A DNA stretch of 59,386 bases from Bacteroidales bacterium (GTDB lineage: Bacteria > Bacteroidota > Bacteroidia > Bacteroidales > JAADJA01). The notes beneath the pieces are model-generated. The model was given only the letters and a program-made list of their open reading frames with translations. It was not told where the DNA came from and ran no database searches. How positions within the stretch are numbered: the first letter of the stretch is position 1; every line of letters starts with the position of its first letter. This document shows, piece by piece, positions 37,437 through 44,686 of the stretch. The position numbers and the translations under genes are program-made. The stretch spans positions 1 to 59,386 of the forward strand of contig JAFGBL010000236.1 in assembly GCA_016933115.1 (NCBI GenBank), in the 5' to 3' direction.

Positions 37437-39086
37437 TTATTTGCAGATCAATATTTTTTTCGAAAAAACTTCAAAGCCCTGATTAATGGTAAGCAAATAA
37501 ACACCGGTGGATGTTTCAGGAATATAGATTTTTGCTGTACTACCCTGATCCAGTAATACATCACTTACAAGGATCATTTCTCCTTTAATATCTGTTAGTG
37601 AAATTTCCAATTCTTTTTGATCTCTTGCAGTATTGCTGATCATTATAAAATCAGAAGCAGGATTTGGGAAAATTTCAAAATTTACCTGCCTGGAATCATG
37701 TATTCTACTTACATAGGCATCAACAGAAACTGACGGTCCATTTCCCCAACCTGAATAAACACTCTGGATGCTATAGGTATGAGAACCCGCAGGTACATCA
37801 ATATCTTCAAAATGCTGATCCGGAATAATTCTATTGCATATCAGGAAATCATTTCTGTAAATATAATATCCGAGAAGCTGAAGAAGGCCTGGACTAAACG
37901 GTTCATCCCAAGTGAGCAATACTTCCTTGTTTTGTATCACTGCAACAGGGTTTTCCGGTGGAAAGACATCAGCATTTTCCTCAATATCGGGTTGAATTCC
38001 GATGACAGCATCGTGCTGGTAATTGAAATTATAACCCCCCGCTGAAATGGTATCGAGGTAATAATAACCATTGTAAGTACCTCCCCAGCCCCAGTTGAGG
38101 TGAAAAAAATGAGTCTCCTGATATCCGTCCAAAACTGCAGTATGGCCTGTATTCGCTGAACTATCGGCGAATCCATAGAGAACCGGTCGGCCTTTCTCTA
38201 TCTCATCCCTGATCAATAACCCCCAATCACCTGAATAGGCAACCCTCCATATAAATTGGGCACTTCCCTTGTAATTGAAATATTCAACAAGCGCGTCGCG
38301 GGCATCAAAATCGAAACCACCTGTTCCATTGGGAAAAAACTGGGAATTGATGCTGACGGCGTCATGAAACAACAATTCGGCAACCGCATCATTTTCACCG
38401 CTTAACTGAAATTCCATTTCATACCAATTGTAGCCGTCCTCAAAATTTGCTTCAACAAAACCATAATTGGAGTTGTATGAATTTGAACCGGTTCCGTGTA
38501 TCGGGAAATTATAATATTTCATCAATTGTGCCATTGCAGTCGCTACACAACCCGTATATAGATGGCCACAAGGCCCCAGGGGCTCTTCCGGGAAAAAGGA
38601 ATTAAAATAACACCCCTGGTTCCATTTGCAGTGGATCATGGGAGCTACTGCAAGTATTTTTTCAGATGATATAAAATTCTCAGAAAGATAATGGTTCCAG
38701 GCAGCTTTGATATCCGGACGGGCATCTCCTGCGCTTTTTATTTCTTCAAGTGTTACATGATTGAGATCATTGATCCAAAATTTCAGCCCTTCCGGTAAAT
38801 TTTTTCCGGTAAAGGTACTTTCAAATGAGTATGCCATAACCGGATAGATCAGGTCAGATGCCGAAACCAGGATAAATCCATTGCTAAAGTTAAATATGTA
38901 AAAAGTAGATTTTTCTGAATTGATCGTAAAATCATCCATAAAATGGACATTAAAAGGGCAACCTGCTTTTTCCGATAGAAAATTCTTCGCAGCTATTCGA
39001 GCGGTCTTCCTGTCAACTTCGCCGGAACTAGCCATCCTGGCCGAAACAAGCAATAAAATATATATTATAATGATTGGCTTTTTCAT
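37437..39086 (-). CDS. T9SS-exported C10 (streptopain-like) cysteine peptidase
   Basis: 549 residues: signal peptide (1 to about 22); Spi-type inhibitory prodomain (about 25-115; FILVSASDLIYPVMAYSFES); C10 peptidase domain (about 145-350) with nucleophile Cys180 in GCVATAMAQLMKYYNFP and His315 in GHTAVLDGYQ followed by FHLNWGWGGTYNGYY; a fibronectin III domain (about 360-455; NPVAVIQNKEVLLTWDEP); and a T9SS type A sorting domain (about 465-549; FEIFPNPASDFIMIS). The zymogen is exported across the outer membrane and probably degrades extracellular protein. Active-site residues are intact. It is monocistronic and divergent from the glycosylase gene. Confidence 0.93.
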   Translation of the reverse strand: MKKPIIIIYILLLVSARMASSGEVDRKTARIAAKNFLSEKAGCPFNVHFMDDFTINSEKSTFYIFNFSNGFILVSASDLIYPVMAYSFESTFTGKNLPEGLKFWINDLNHVTLEEIKSAGDARPDIKAAWNHYLSENFISSEKILAVAPMIHCKWNQGCYFNSFFPEEPLGPCGHLYTGCVATAMAQLMKYYNFPIHGTGSNSYNSNYGFVEANFEDGYNWYEMEFQLSGENDAVAELLFHDAVSINSQFFPNGTGGFDFDARDALVEYFNYKGSAQFIWRVAYSGDWGLLIRDEIEKGRPVLYGFADSSANTGHTAVLDGYQETHFFHLNWGWGGTYNGYYYLDTISAGGYNFNYQHDAVIGIQPDIEENADVFPPENPVAVIQNKEVLLTWDEPFSPGLLQLLGYYIYRNDFLICNRIIPDQHFEDIDVPAGSHTYSIQSVYSGWGNGPSVSVDAYVSRIHDSRQVNFEIFPNPASDFIMISNTARDQKELEISLTDIKGEMILVSDVLLDQGSTAKIYIPETSTGVYLLTINQGFEVFSKKILICK

Positions 39087-39094
39087 GAGTCAAT

Positions 39095-39102
39095 TATCTT
39101 TG
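39095..39102 (+). promoter_or_regulatory. -7 element of the 3-methyladenine glycosylase gene
   Basis: TATCTTTG is an exact TAnnTTTG match 45 bases before the ATG at 39148, in the divergent spacer with the C10 peptidase gene. Confidence 0.6.
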
Positions 39103-39147
39103 TCATCAATTGATCCAAAAATAGATAAAAGTTAATTACCGAAGTTT

Positions 39148-39735
39148 ATGAAAATCGGTCAGGAATTTTACTTGAGGGAAAACGTAGTTCAGATTGCCAG
39201 AGATTTGTTGGGAAAGATAATATTCACAAGTATTGAAGGCCACATAACAAGTGGCATCATCTCAGAAGTTGAAGCCTATGCCGGTATTCGTGACAGGGCA
39301 TCGCATGCCTATAATAACCGTCTTACATCCCGCACTGAAGTGATGTTTGGAATTGGCGGTACTGCTTACGTTTATTTATGCTATGGGGTTCATCATTTAT
39401 TCAATATTGTAACAAATAAAGTCGACCAACCTGACGCCATTTTATTAAGGGGTATTATTCCTCAAAAAGGAATCGAAATAATGGAACACAGACGCGGGAT
39501 CAAATACAGATCAAAAGGGTTTGCAGATGGCCCCGGGAAAGTAGCGCAGGCATTGGGGATTAAAGTGATTCATACAGGTGTGAATTTGGAAACCGGGAAT
39601 ATTTGGCTAGAGGACCGGGAAATAAAGATACCTGAAGAAGACATTTACACCGGTTCAAGGATAGGGGTTGAATATGCCGGGGAAGATGCTAAATTACCAT
39701 ACCGTTTTCTGGTTGTGGGTAAGATACAGGCATAA
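39148..39735 (+). CDS. DNA-3-methyladenine glycosylase (AAG/MPG family)
   Basis: 195 residues. The family core is clear: ARDLLGKIIFTS near the N-terminus, EVEAYAGIRDRASHAYNN (Glu in the catalytic position), RTEVMFGIGGTAYVYLCYG and HHLFNIVTNKVDQPDAILLR. It removes alkylated purines such as 3-methyladenine and hypoxanthine from DNA, starting base excision repair. Length is typical. It is single-copy and monocistronic, running toward the HU gene. Confidence 0.95.
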   Translation: MKIGQEFYLRENVVQIARDLLGKIIFTSIEGHITSGIISEVEAYAGIRDRASHAYNNRLTSRTEVMFGIGGTAYVYLCYGVHHLFNIVTNKVDQPDAILLRGIIPQKGIEIMEHRRGIKYRSKGFADGPGKVAQALGIKVIHTGVNLETGNIWLEDREIKIPEEDIYTGSRIGVEYAGEDAKLPYRFLVVGKIQA

Positions 39736-39762
39736 AAAAATCCCCCTTTTTCAAGAGGGATT
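39733..39762 (-). terminator. Terminator between the glycosylase and HU genes
   Basis: The stem 39739-39744 with 39757-39762 (AATCCC/GGGATT), extended by inner pairs, is followed on the minus strand by seven T. It therefore serves mainly the HU gene; on the plus strand the tail is weaker. Confidence 0.75.
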
Positions 39763-39786
39763 ATTAAATTTTTAAAAGCAATGGGC

Positions 39787-40059
39787 CTATTTTACAGAAC
39801 CGGATAATTCACTACCAGCTTTGAATTTAACAACTTTTTTAGCGGCAATTTTAATTTCTTTTCCAGTTTGTGGATTTCTACCAGTTCTTGCAGCACGTTT
39901 AGATACTGAGAATGAACCAAATCCTACTAAAGCAACCCTGTTGCCTTTTTTCAGAGCTTTGGTAGTTGCACCAACAAATGCATCTAAAGCCCTTTTAGCA
40001 TCAGCTTTTGTCATGTTAGCTTCTGCTGCAATTGCATCGATTAATTCTGCTTTGTTCAT
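39787..40059 (-). CDS. HU family DNA-binding protein
   Basis: 90 residues of a standard HU/IHF fold: [20 protein letters not shown], the alpha-helical body, [20 protein letters not shown] (beta-arm with the conserved RxGRNPxTG) and [13 protein letters not shown]. It bends and compacts DNA as a dimer. Length and composition are typical. It has a near-perfect promoter at 40090-40119 and a direct repeat upstream of that, which may be a regulatory site. Confidence 0.97.
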   Translation of the reverse strand: MNKAELIDAIAAEANMTKADAKRALDAFVGATTKALKKGNRVALVGFGSFSVSKRAARTGRNPQTGKEIKIAAKKVVKFKAGSELSGSVK

Positions 40060-40089
40060 TTTATTAAAATTTAATGGTTAATGTGGTTG

Positions 40090-40119
40090 CAAAGATAAGC
40101 TATTTCTAAGAAAAAGCAA
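40090..40119 (-). promoter_or_regulatory. Strong Bacteroidota-type promoter of the HU gene
   Basis: On the minus strand TTG (40117-40119) and TATCTTTG (40090-40097) are separated by exactly 19 bases, the preferred spacing. The start codon is 31 bases beyond. Confidence 0.8.
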
Positions 40120-40140
40120 GTCGAATACCCTAAAACCCTT

Positions 40141-40174
40141 GATTTTGTTAATAATTCAGCGATTTTGTTAATAA
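40141..40174. repeat. 14-base direct repeat upstream of the HU promoter
   Basis: GATTTTGTTAATAA occurs at 40141-40154 and again at 40161-40174, a 20-base period, which puts both copies on the same face of the helix. They lie 22 to 55 bases upstream of the -33 box of the HU promoter. This fits a regulator binding site, or HU/IHF autoregulation; AT-richness lowers the certainty. Confidence 0.5.
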
Positions 40175-40262
40175 CTTCGACCCTGAAAGCCTTTGTAGGT
40201 GGGGAATTTAAAACATAGATCGTACCTATATACTTTAAAATACCTCTCTTTAGACTGAAAAT

Positions 40263-41231
40263 CTACCCGATTATTTTCCAATTTTCAGAAATACTGAATC
40301 CCCTCAGAAATTCCTCTGTGTTCATTCGCCGTTTTCCTTCCTGTTGTAATTTCGAAATTCCAATTATTCCATTCCGGCAGATTACCTGCAAATATGTTTT
40401 TCCATCGGTTTTTAGTTGCGGAAATGAATGATTTGGTATTTGGTTATCCTCTACTACAAATGTTTCAAAAACTTTCAGGTCGTATAACCGGCCTTCAGGT
40501 GAGGCAATCTGCGTAAACGACCCTGGATATGGGTTGAGTCCCCTGACTAAATTATGGATTTTTTCAACCGGTTCGTCCCATGAAATTTTACAATCGTCCC
40601 TGAATATTTTAGGTGCTTTCTTCAATTCCATTCCACTTTGAATTAGTTGATCCTGATCTTTCAGTTCAAATTGACCGTTGGATATTTTATTTACTGTTTC
40701 TAAAACCAATTCTGCGCCAATCATCATGAGCTTATCATGCAATGATCCTGCATTGTCATCCGAATTGATTTCAATCCTTTTAGATTCAATTATTTTACCG
40801 GTATCAATTTGATCATCGATGAAGAAAGTGGTGACACCTGTTTCCTTCTCTCCGTTGATGATGGCCCAGTTAATGGGTGCGGCACCGCGGTACTGGGGCA
40901 GTAAGGAAGCATGGAGGTTAAATGTTCCCAGCAAAGGAATTTCCCAAACGGCTTTAGGTAACATCCTGAAGGCAACAACAACGAAAATGTCAGGATTCAT
41001 GCCCTTTAATTGCCCGATAAAACTTTCTTCCTTCAGGTTTTCGGGTTGCAAAACCGTCAGGTTGCTTTTAATTGCATGATCTTTTACAGGAGAAAATTTA
41101 ATTTTTTGCCCTCTGCCCGCAGGTTTATCCGGGGCCGTGATCACAGCAGGAATGGGATATCCGTTTTGAATTAAAATTTCAAGGGATGGGATCGCAAACT
41201 CTGCGGTTCCCATAAATACAATCTTTGGCAT
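40263..41231 (-). CDS. fmt: Methionyl-tRNA formyltransferase
   Basis: 322 residues from the ATG at 41231, which gives the usual MPKIVFMGTAEFAIPSLEIL; a start five codons earlier is equally readable. About 1-190 form the formyltransferase domain with NLHASLLPQYRGAAPINWAI (catalytic Asn and His) and the folate loop; about 205-315 form the C-terminal OB-like domain binding the acceptor stem (WDEPVEKIHNLVRGLNPYPG). It formylates Met-tRNA for initiation. No def gene is next to it here. Confidence 0.96.
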   Translation of the reverse strand: MPKIVFMGTAEFAIPSLEILIQNGYPIPAVITAPDKPAGRGQKIKFSPVKDHAIKSNLTVLQPENLKEESFIGQLKGMNPDIFVVVAFRMLPKAVWEIPLLGTFNLHASLLPQYRGAAPINWAIINGEKETGVTTFFIDDQIDTGKIIESKRIEINSDDNAGSLHDKLMMIGAELVLETVNKISNGQFELKDQDQLIQSGMELKKAPKIFRDDCKISWDEPVEKIHNLVRGLNPYPGSFTQIASPEGRLYDLKVFETFVVEDNQIPNHSFPQLKTDGKTYLQVICRNGIIGISKLQQEGKRRMNTEEFLRGFSISENWKIIG

Positions 41232-41253
41232 TCGTTGATTATCCATAGCAGAT

Positions 41254-41282
41254 AAAAAAACCTGTCCGTAATGAACAGGTTT
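41254..41282 (-). terminator. Terminator between the TPR gene and fmt
   Basis: An 8-bp perfect stem (41258-41265 with 41275-41282) has a 9-base loop and is followed by seven T on the minus strand. It closes the 41303-41998 gene just before the fmt start. Confidence 0.85.
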
Positions 41283-41302
41283 ACTATTTCAAACGTCAGG
41301 TG

Positions 41303-41998
41303 CTAAAGCTCACCCAATTTGGCTTTAGCCCTGGCAATATATTTATCAATGTCCCTGGTTTCACGTGCTTTTGGATAATCCGTTTTCATTTTTTCATACA
41401 CTTCCAGGGCATCATTCCATTTATCCATGGTTTCGTAAACCCAGCCGGCTTTGAGCAAAAATGCCGGAGATGTCATTTCATTGGCCTGTGTTTTGGCTGC
41501 ATCCAGGTAATAGCCAACGGCTTTCTGGCTCTCGCCCAATTGCACATACCCGTCACCTATTGCACCGAGCGCCATTGCTGATGCATATACATCGTCACTA
41601 CTGAACTTTTTAAGGTACCTAATGCCCTCTTCATACTCCCCTTTTTCCATATAGCAAACGCCCGCGTAATATTTTGCAAGGTTTCCTGTTTTTGTCGAGC
41701 CATAATCATCAATCACTTCCAGAAACCCGGGATTCCCTTCAGCATCACCTAAAAGGGCCAAATCGAGCGAATCTTTGTCAAAATAACTTTGGGCTTTGTA
41801 AATCGCTTTTTCTGCTTTCTTTTCTTTTGGAAGCATAATAAATTTACGGTAACCGAAAAACAACAAAATTACCACTATAATCCCACCGACAACATAGGTG
41901 AGTATTTTTTGGTTGCGTTCAATAAATTGTTCTGATTTACTCAGGGCTTCCTCTACCGCGACGATCCGTTCTTCAGTTGAGTCTTTCTTTTTTGCCAT
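41303..41998 (-). CDS. Membrane-anchored tetratricopeptide protein (YfgM-like topology)
   Basis: 231 residues: a short cytoplasmic N-terminus rich in Lys/Glu, one membrane helix (about 33-51, LTYVVGGIIVVILLFFGY), then four or so TPR-type helix pairs facing the periplasm (YAGVCYMEKGEYEEGIRYLK; AIGDGYVQLGESQKAVGYYL; LKAGWVYETMDKWNDALEVY). This is the layout of E. coli YfgM, an accessory factor of the SecYEG/PpiD translocon. Bacteroidota homologues are usually called tetratricopeptide repeat proteins. Promoter at 42021-42028; terminator at 41254-41282. Confidence 0.88.
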   Translation of the reverse strand: MAKKKDSTEERIVAVEEALSKSEQFIERNQKILTYVVGGIIVVILLFFGYRKFIMLPKEKKAEKAIYKAQSYFDKDSLDLALLGDAEGNPGFLEVIDDYGSTKTGNLAKYYAGVCYMEKGEYEEGIRYLKKFSSDDVYASAMALGAIGDGYVQLGESQKAVGYYLDAAKTQANEMTSPAFLLKAGWVYETMDKWNDALEVYEKMKTDYPKARETRDIDKYIARAKAKLGEL

Positions 41999-42020
41999 TT
42001 TCTTTTTTCAAATTTGGGCG

Positions 42021-42028
42021 CAAAGATA
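42021..42028 (-). promoter_or_regulatory. -7 element of the TPR membrane protein gene
   Basis: The minus strand reads TATCTTTG, an exact TAnnTTTG match 22 bases before the start codon at 41998. Confidence 0.65.
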
Positions 42029-42218
42029 TGTTTTTTTACAATAAACTAATAATTTTTGACAAAATCACTATCATTCTTAAACCAATGTAAATACCAATCA
42101 AAATAATTAAAGGCGATTTTGCCGTTAACTATGACGAAATTGCCAATTTCACGATTTGTCATAATCAAACATATTTAATCTGACCTGAGTCTATTGAAAA
42201 ACATTACATCGACAATTA

Positions 42219-42871
42219 TTGAATTCCATTGATTTTAATGTTGGTCAAAAAGCGCAATTACTGAACTCCTCATCAGGATTTATATCTGAAAATAAAAGAA
42301 AAATATTTGATAAAAACATTGAAAACCGGACGCGTTATATCACTGCATTACCGGAAGATATTTTTCAAATCTATAATACAAATGCTTTACTTCGTACCTG
42401 CGATTGTTTCTGGGGTCAGGATGTTCATATCGTTGAGAATAAATACAATTACCAGGTCAATCCTGGCATTGGGTTCATTAAAAGGTTTAATCTTTATCAT
42501 TACAACAACCAGGAAAACAATGCGATTGAAGTACTTGAACATTTTAAAAGGAAAGGTTACAAAGTAATCGCCACCATGTCTCATGATAATGATCAACTAC
42601 CTGGAGATTTGCAGATTTATAAAAAACAGCCCTGATATTCGGGACCGAAATGGAAAGACTCTCCGATATTGCCATACAGGCTGCAGATGGGTTTGTTAAA
42701 ATTCCGATGTTCGGGTTTATAGAAAGATTCAATATTTCAGTATCGGTTGCCATCCTTTTCTATTATTTCACTGAAAAATTGAGAACCTCAGGCATCTATT
42801 GGCACTTGTCCGATGAAGAAAAAATTGAAATAAAATTACAATTGGTAAAAAACACATTAAAAAAGTTCTGA
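42219..42871 (+). pseudogene. SpoU/TrmH-family RNA 2'-O-methyltransferase, broken
   Basis: Two frames make one SpoU-type protein. The first (42219-42635) carries motif 1, NTNALLRTCDCFWGQDVHIVE, with the catalytic Arg, and AIEVLEHFKRKGYKVIA. The second resumes just after 42620 with TALIFGTEMERLSDIAIQAA and PMFGFIERFNISVSVA (motifs 2 and 3). The shift is at six A (42621-42626); a seventh A would join YKK to TALIFGTE exactly. Also odd: the first frame has no ATG, only a TTG, and the segment after VNPG lacks the usual ALGxxKW sequence. The combination suggests real decay rather than one sequencing error. The family methylates ribose in tRNA or rRNA. Confidence 0.8.
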
Positions 42872-42944
42872 GCTGATTAAACAGGAATTCCTGAAAAATT
42901 TATAATTTTACGAAAATTTAAATCTAACATTAAAAACTTAGCTT

Positions 42945-43241
42945 ATGGGAAAAGGAGATAAAAAGACCAAAAGGGGTAAAATCATTATGGGGAGTTATGG
43001 TGTTAGGAGACCCAGGAAAAACACTAAAACCGCAGAAGAGGCCGCTACAAAAAAAGAGACCACGAAAAAAGTAGCATTAAAAAAGAAGGAATCCGAAGAA
43101 CCGAAATCAAAGAAAAAAACTGAAATTAAAAAAGCTGCCTCCATAAAACCGACTGAGAAACAAAAAACTGTAAAAGTTGAAGTAGAGAGCAAGACCAAAG
43201 AAAATATAGCGGAAGACAAAACAGAAAGCGAAAATGAATAA
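42945..43241 (+). CDS. 30S ribosomal protein THX with long basic tail
   Basis: 98 residues. The first about 28, MGKGDKKTKRGKIIMGSYGV followed by RRPRKNTK, match THX (Thx/S31e-like), a tiny protein inserted in the 30S head. In Thermus the whole protein is about 26 residues and in most Bacteroidota only modestly longer. Here a Lys/Glu/Thr-rich low-complexity tail of about 70 residues follows (AATKKETTKKVALKKKESEE). The tail may be disordered on the ribosome surface. It is a single gene between the broken methyltransferase and the convergent murD. Confidence 0.85.
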   Translation: MGKGDKKTKRGKIIMGSYGVRRPRKNTKTAEEAATKKETTKKVALKKKESEEPKSKKKTEIKKAASIKPTEKQKTVKVEVESKTKENIAEDKTESENE

Positions 43242-43312
43242 TCAGAACCAATAGAAGGAAGATTAGATTATTGTATAGTGTTTGATCTCTGATCAATTAG
43301 GATAGCAGGAAA

Positions 43313-44686
43313 TTAAAGATTTTCTGCTATTTTTTTGAACGCCTTTCCCCGTTCTTCAAAACTTTCAAACATATCATAACTGGAAGCAGCAGGCGAAAGT
43401 AAACAAATGGTTCCTGGCCTGGTGGTGGCAGAAATCACTTCTTTAATATCGTCAAAATGATCAACCGGAAAACATTTAAATGGAGGATCGGGATTTTTTA
43501 CAACCAATTCACGGCAGATCCGTTTACCGGCTTCACCAATGTAAATTACATTTTGAATATCGGATTTCAATAAAAATGCGATCAATGCATTGTAATCAAT
43601 TCCACGGTCTTTCCCACCCAATATTATGGTATCCACCGTTTTCAATGTGTTCACAGCAGCAATGGCGGCCTCTGGAACAGTTGCTATTGAATCGTTGTAA
43701 AAATGGATATTTTTAAATTGGCCCAAGTATTCCAACCGGTGCTTCAACCCTTTAAACTCAGTCACCGTTTTTATAATGACATCATCCGGAACTCCTAATA
43801 TCCTTGAAGCGCAAGCCGCTGCCATAATATTTTGGAGGTTATGATCGCCCGGCAGGCTTTTTCTTTTACTAAAATCAAAGGTTGCATGATCGTCGTCGAA
43901 GGAAAAATAAATATTATCTTTCATATCCCTGAAAGCCCCAACATCCTCCTTTTTCCGGTTCGAATAACCAATTTTTCTGCCGGGTACTGAAATTTCCTCC
44001 ATCAACATTTTTATTTCCCTGTCATCCGCATTGTATATAAACCAATCTGAAATATCCTGAAACTTGACAATATTGAATTTAGCTCGTTTATATGCATTAA
44101 AACTATTGAAATGGTCGAGGTGTTCCTGATAAATATTGAGTAATATGGAAATTCCCGGAGCGATATTGATATTCTCAAGTTGATGTGAGGATAATTCAAA
44201 AACTATTTTAGTCTCTGGGTTGATCTTATCCAATAAATCAAATGGGGGCACTCCAATATTTCCAACCAGGATTACGTCATCAAAATAATTTCTCAGGATA
44301 TCGTGTATCAGCGAGGATGTTGTACTTTTTCCTTTTGTACCGGTAATACCAATCGTTTGACCCGAATAATATTGTAAGAAAATATCTGTTTGTGAGGTCA
44401 AGGCAACACTTACTGAATTTAACAGTTTTCCGCTTATTCCAGGTGATTTGATGATCAAATCAAATTGATTCAATCCGGAAAGGTAATTTGCTCCCGCGTT
44501 TATTTTTGTTTCCCGATCAAATTGTAAACATTTATTCTTTATGATATTTGGGTTTTTATCGGCAATCGTGATCGATTCAGGCGGAAGAATTTTTTTCAGC
44601 AATTTATAGGTCGATTGCCCTTCCCTGCCAAAGCCAAGGATCAAAATCCTCTTCCCAATCACCAATTTGGACAACTTATCCAGCAT
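43313..44686 (-). CDS. murD: MurD-family muramoyl-alanine glutamate ligase (possibly L-glutamate-specific MurD2)
   Basis: 457 residues of a Mur ligase: N-terminal nucleotide-binding domain (KRILILGFGREGQSTYKLLK), central ATP domain with the P-loop GITGTKGKSTTS and YQEHLDHFNSFNAY, and C-terminal domain with HRLEYLGQFKNIHFYNDSIA and GGKDRGIDYNAL. Classical MurD adds D-glutamate to UDP-MurNAc-L-Ala. Its gene begins 11 bases inside the end of a MurL-type epimerase gene. In Xanthomonas the MurL partner is MurD2, which adds L-glutamate that MurL then epimerises. Context, not sequence, suggests MurD2 here. It is not in the usual mra/mur cluster. Confidence 0.88.
   Translation of the reverse strand: MLDKLSKLVIGKRILILGFGREGQSTYKLLKKILPPESITIADKNPNIIKNKCLQFDRETKINAGANYLSGLNQFDLIIKSPGISGKLLNSVSVALTSQTDIFLQYYSGQTIGITGTKGKSTTSSLIHDILRNYFDDVILVGNIGVPPFDLLDKINPETKIVFELSSHQLENINIAPGISILLNIYQEHLDHFNSFNAYKRAKFNIVKFQDISDWFIYNADDREIKMLMEEISVPGRKIGYSNRKKEDVGAFRDMKDNIYFSFDDDHATFDFSKRKSLPGDHNLQNIMAAACASRILGVPDDVIIKTVTEFKGLKHRLEYLGQFKNIHFYNDSIATVPEAAIAAVNTLKTVDTIILGGKDRGIDYNALIAFLLKSDIQNVIYIGEAGKRICRELVVKNPDPPFKCFPVDHFDDIKEVISATTRPGTICLLSPAASSYDMFESFEERGKAFKKIAENL

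Noticed and set aside
42650-42871. Short frame as an independent 73-residue gene
   Set aside because: It begins inside the conserved ALIFGTE motif of a SpoU methyltransferase and continues the upstream frame.
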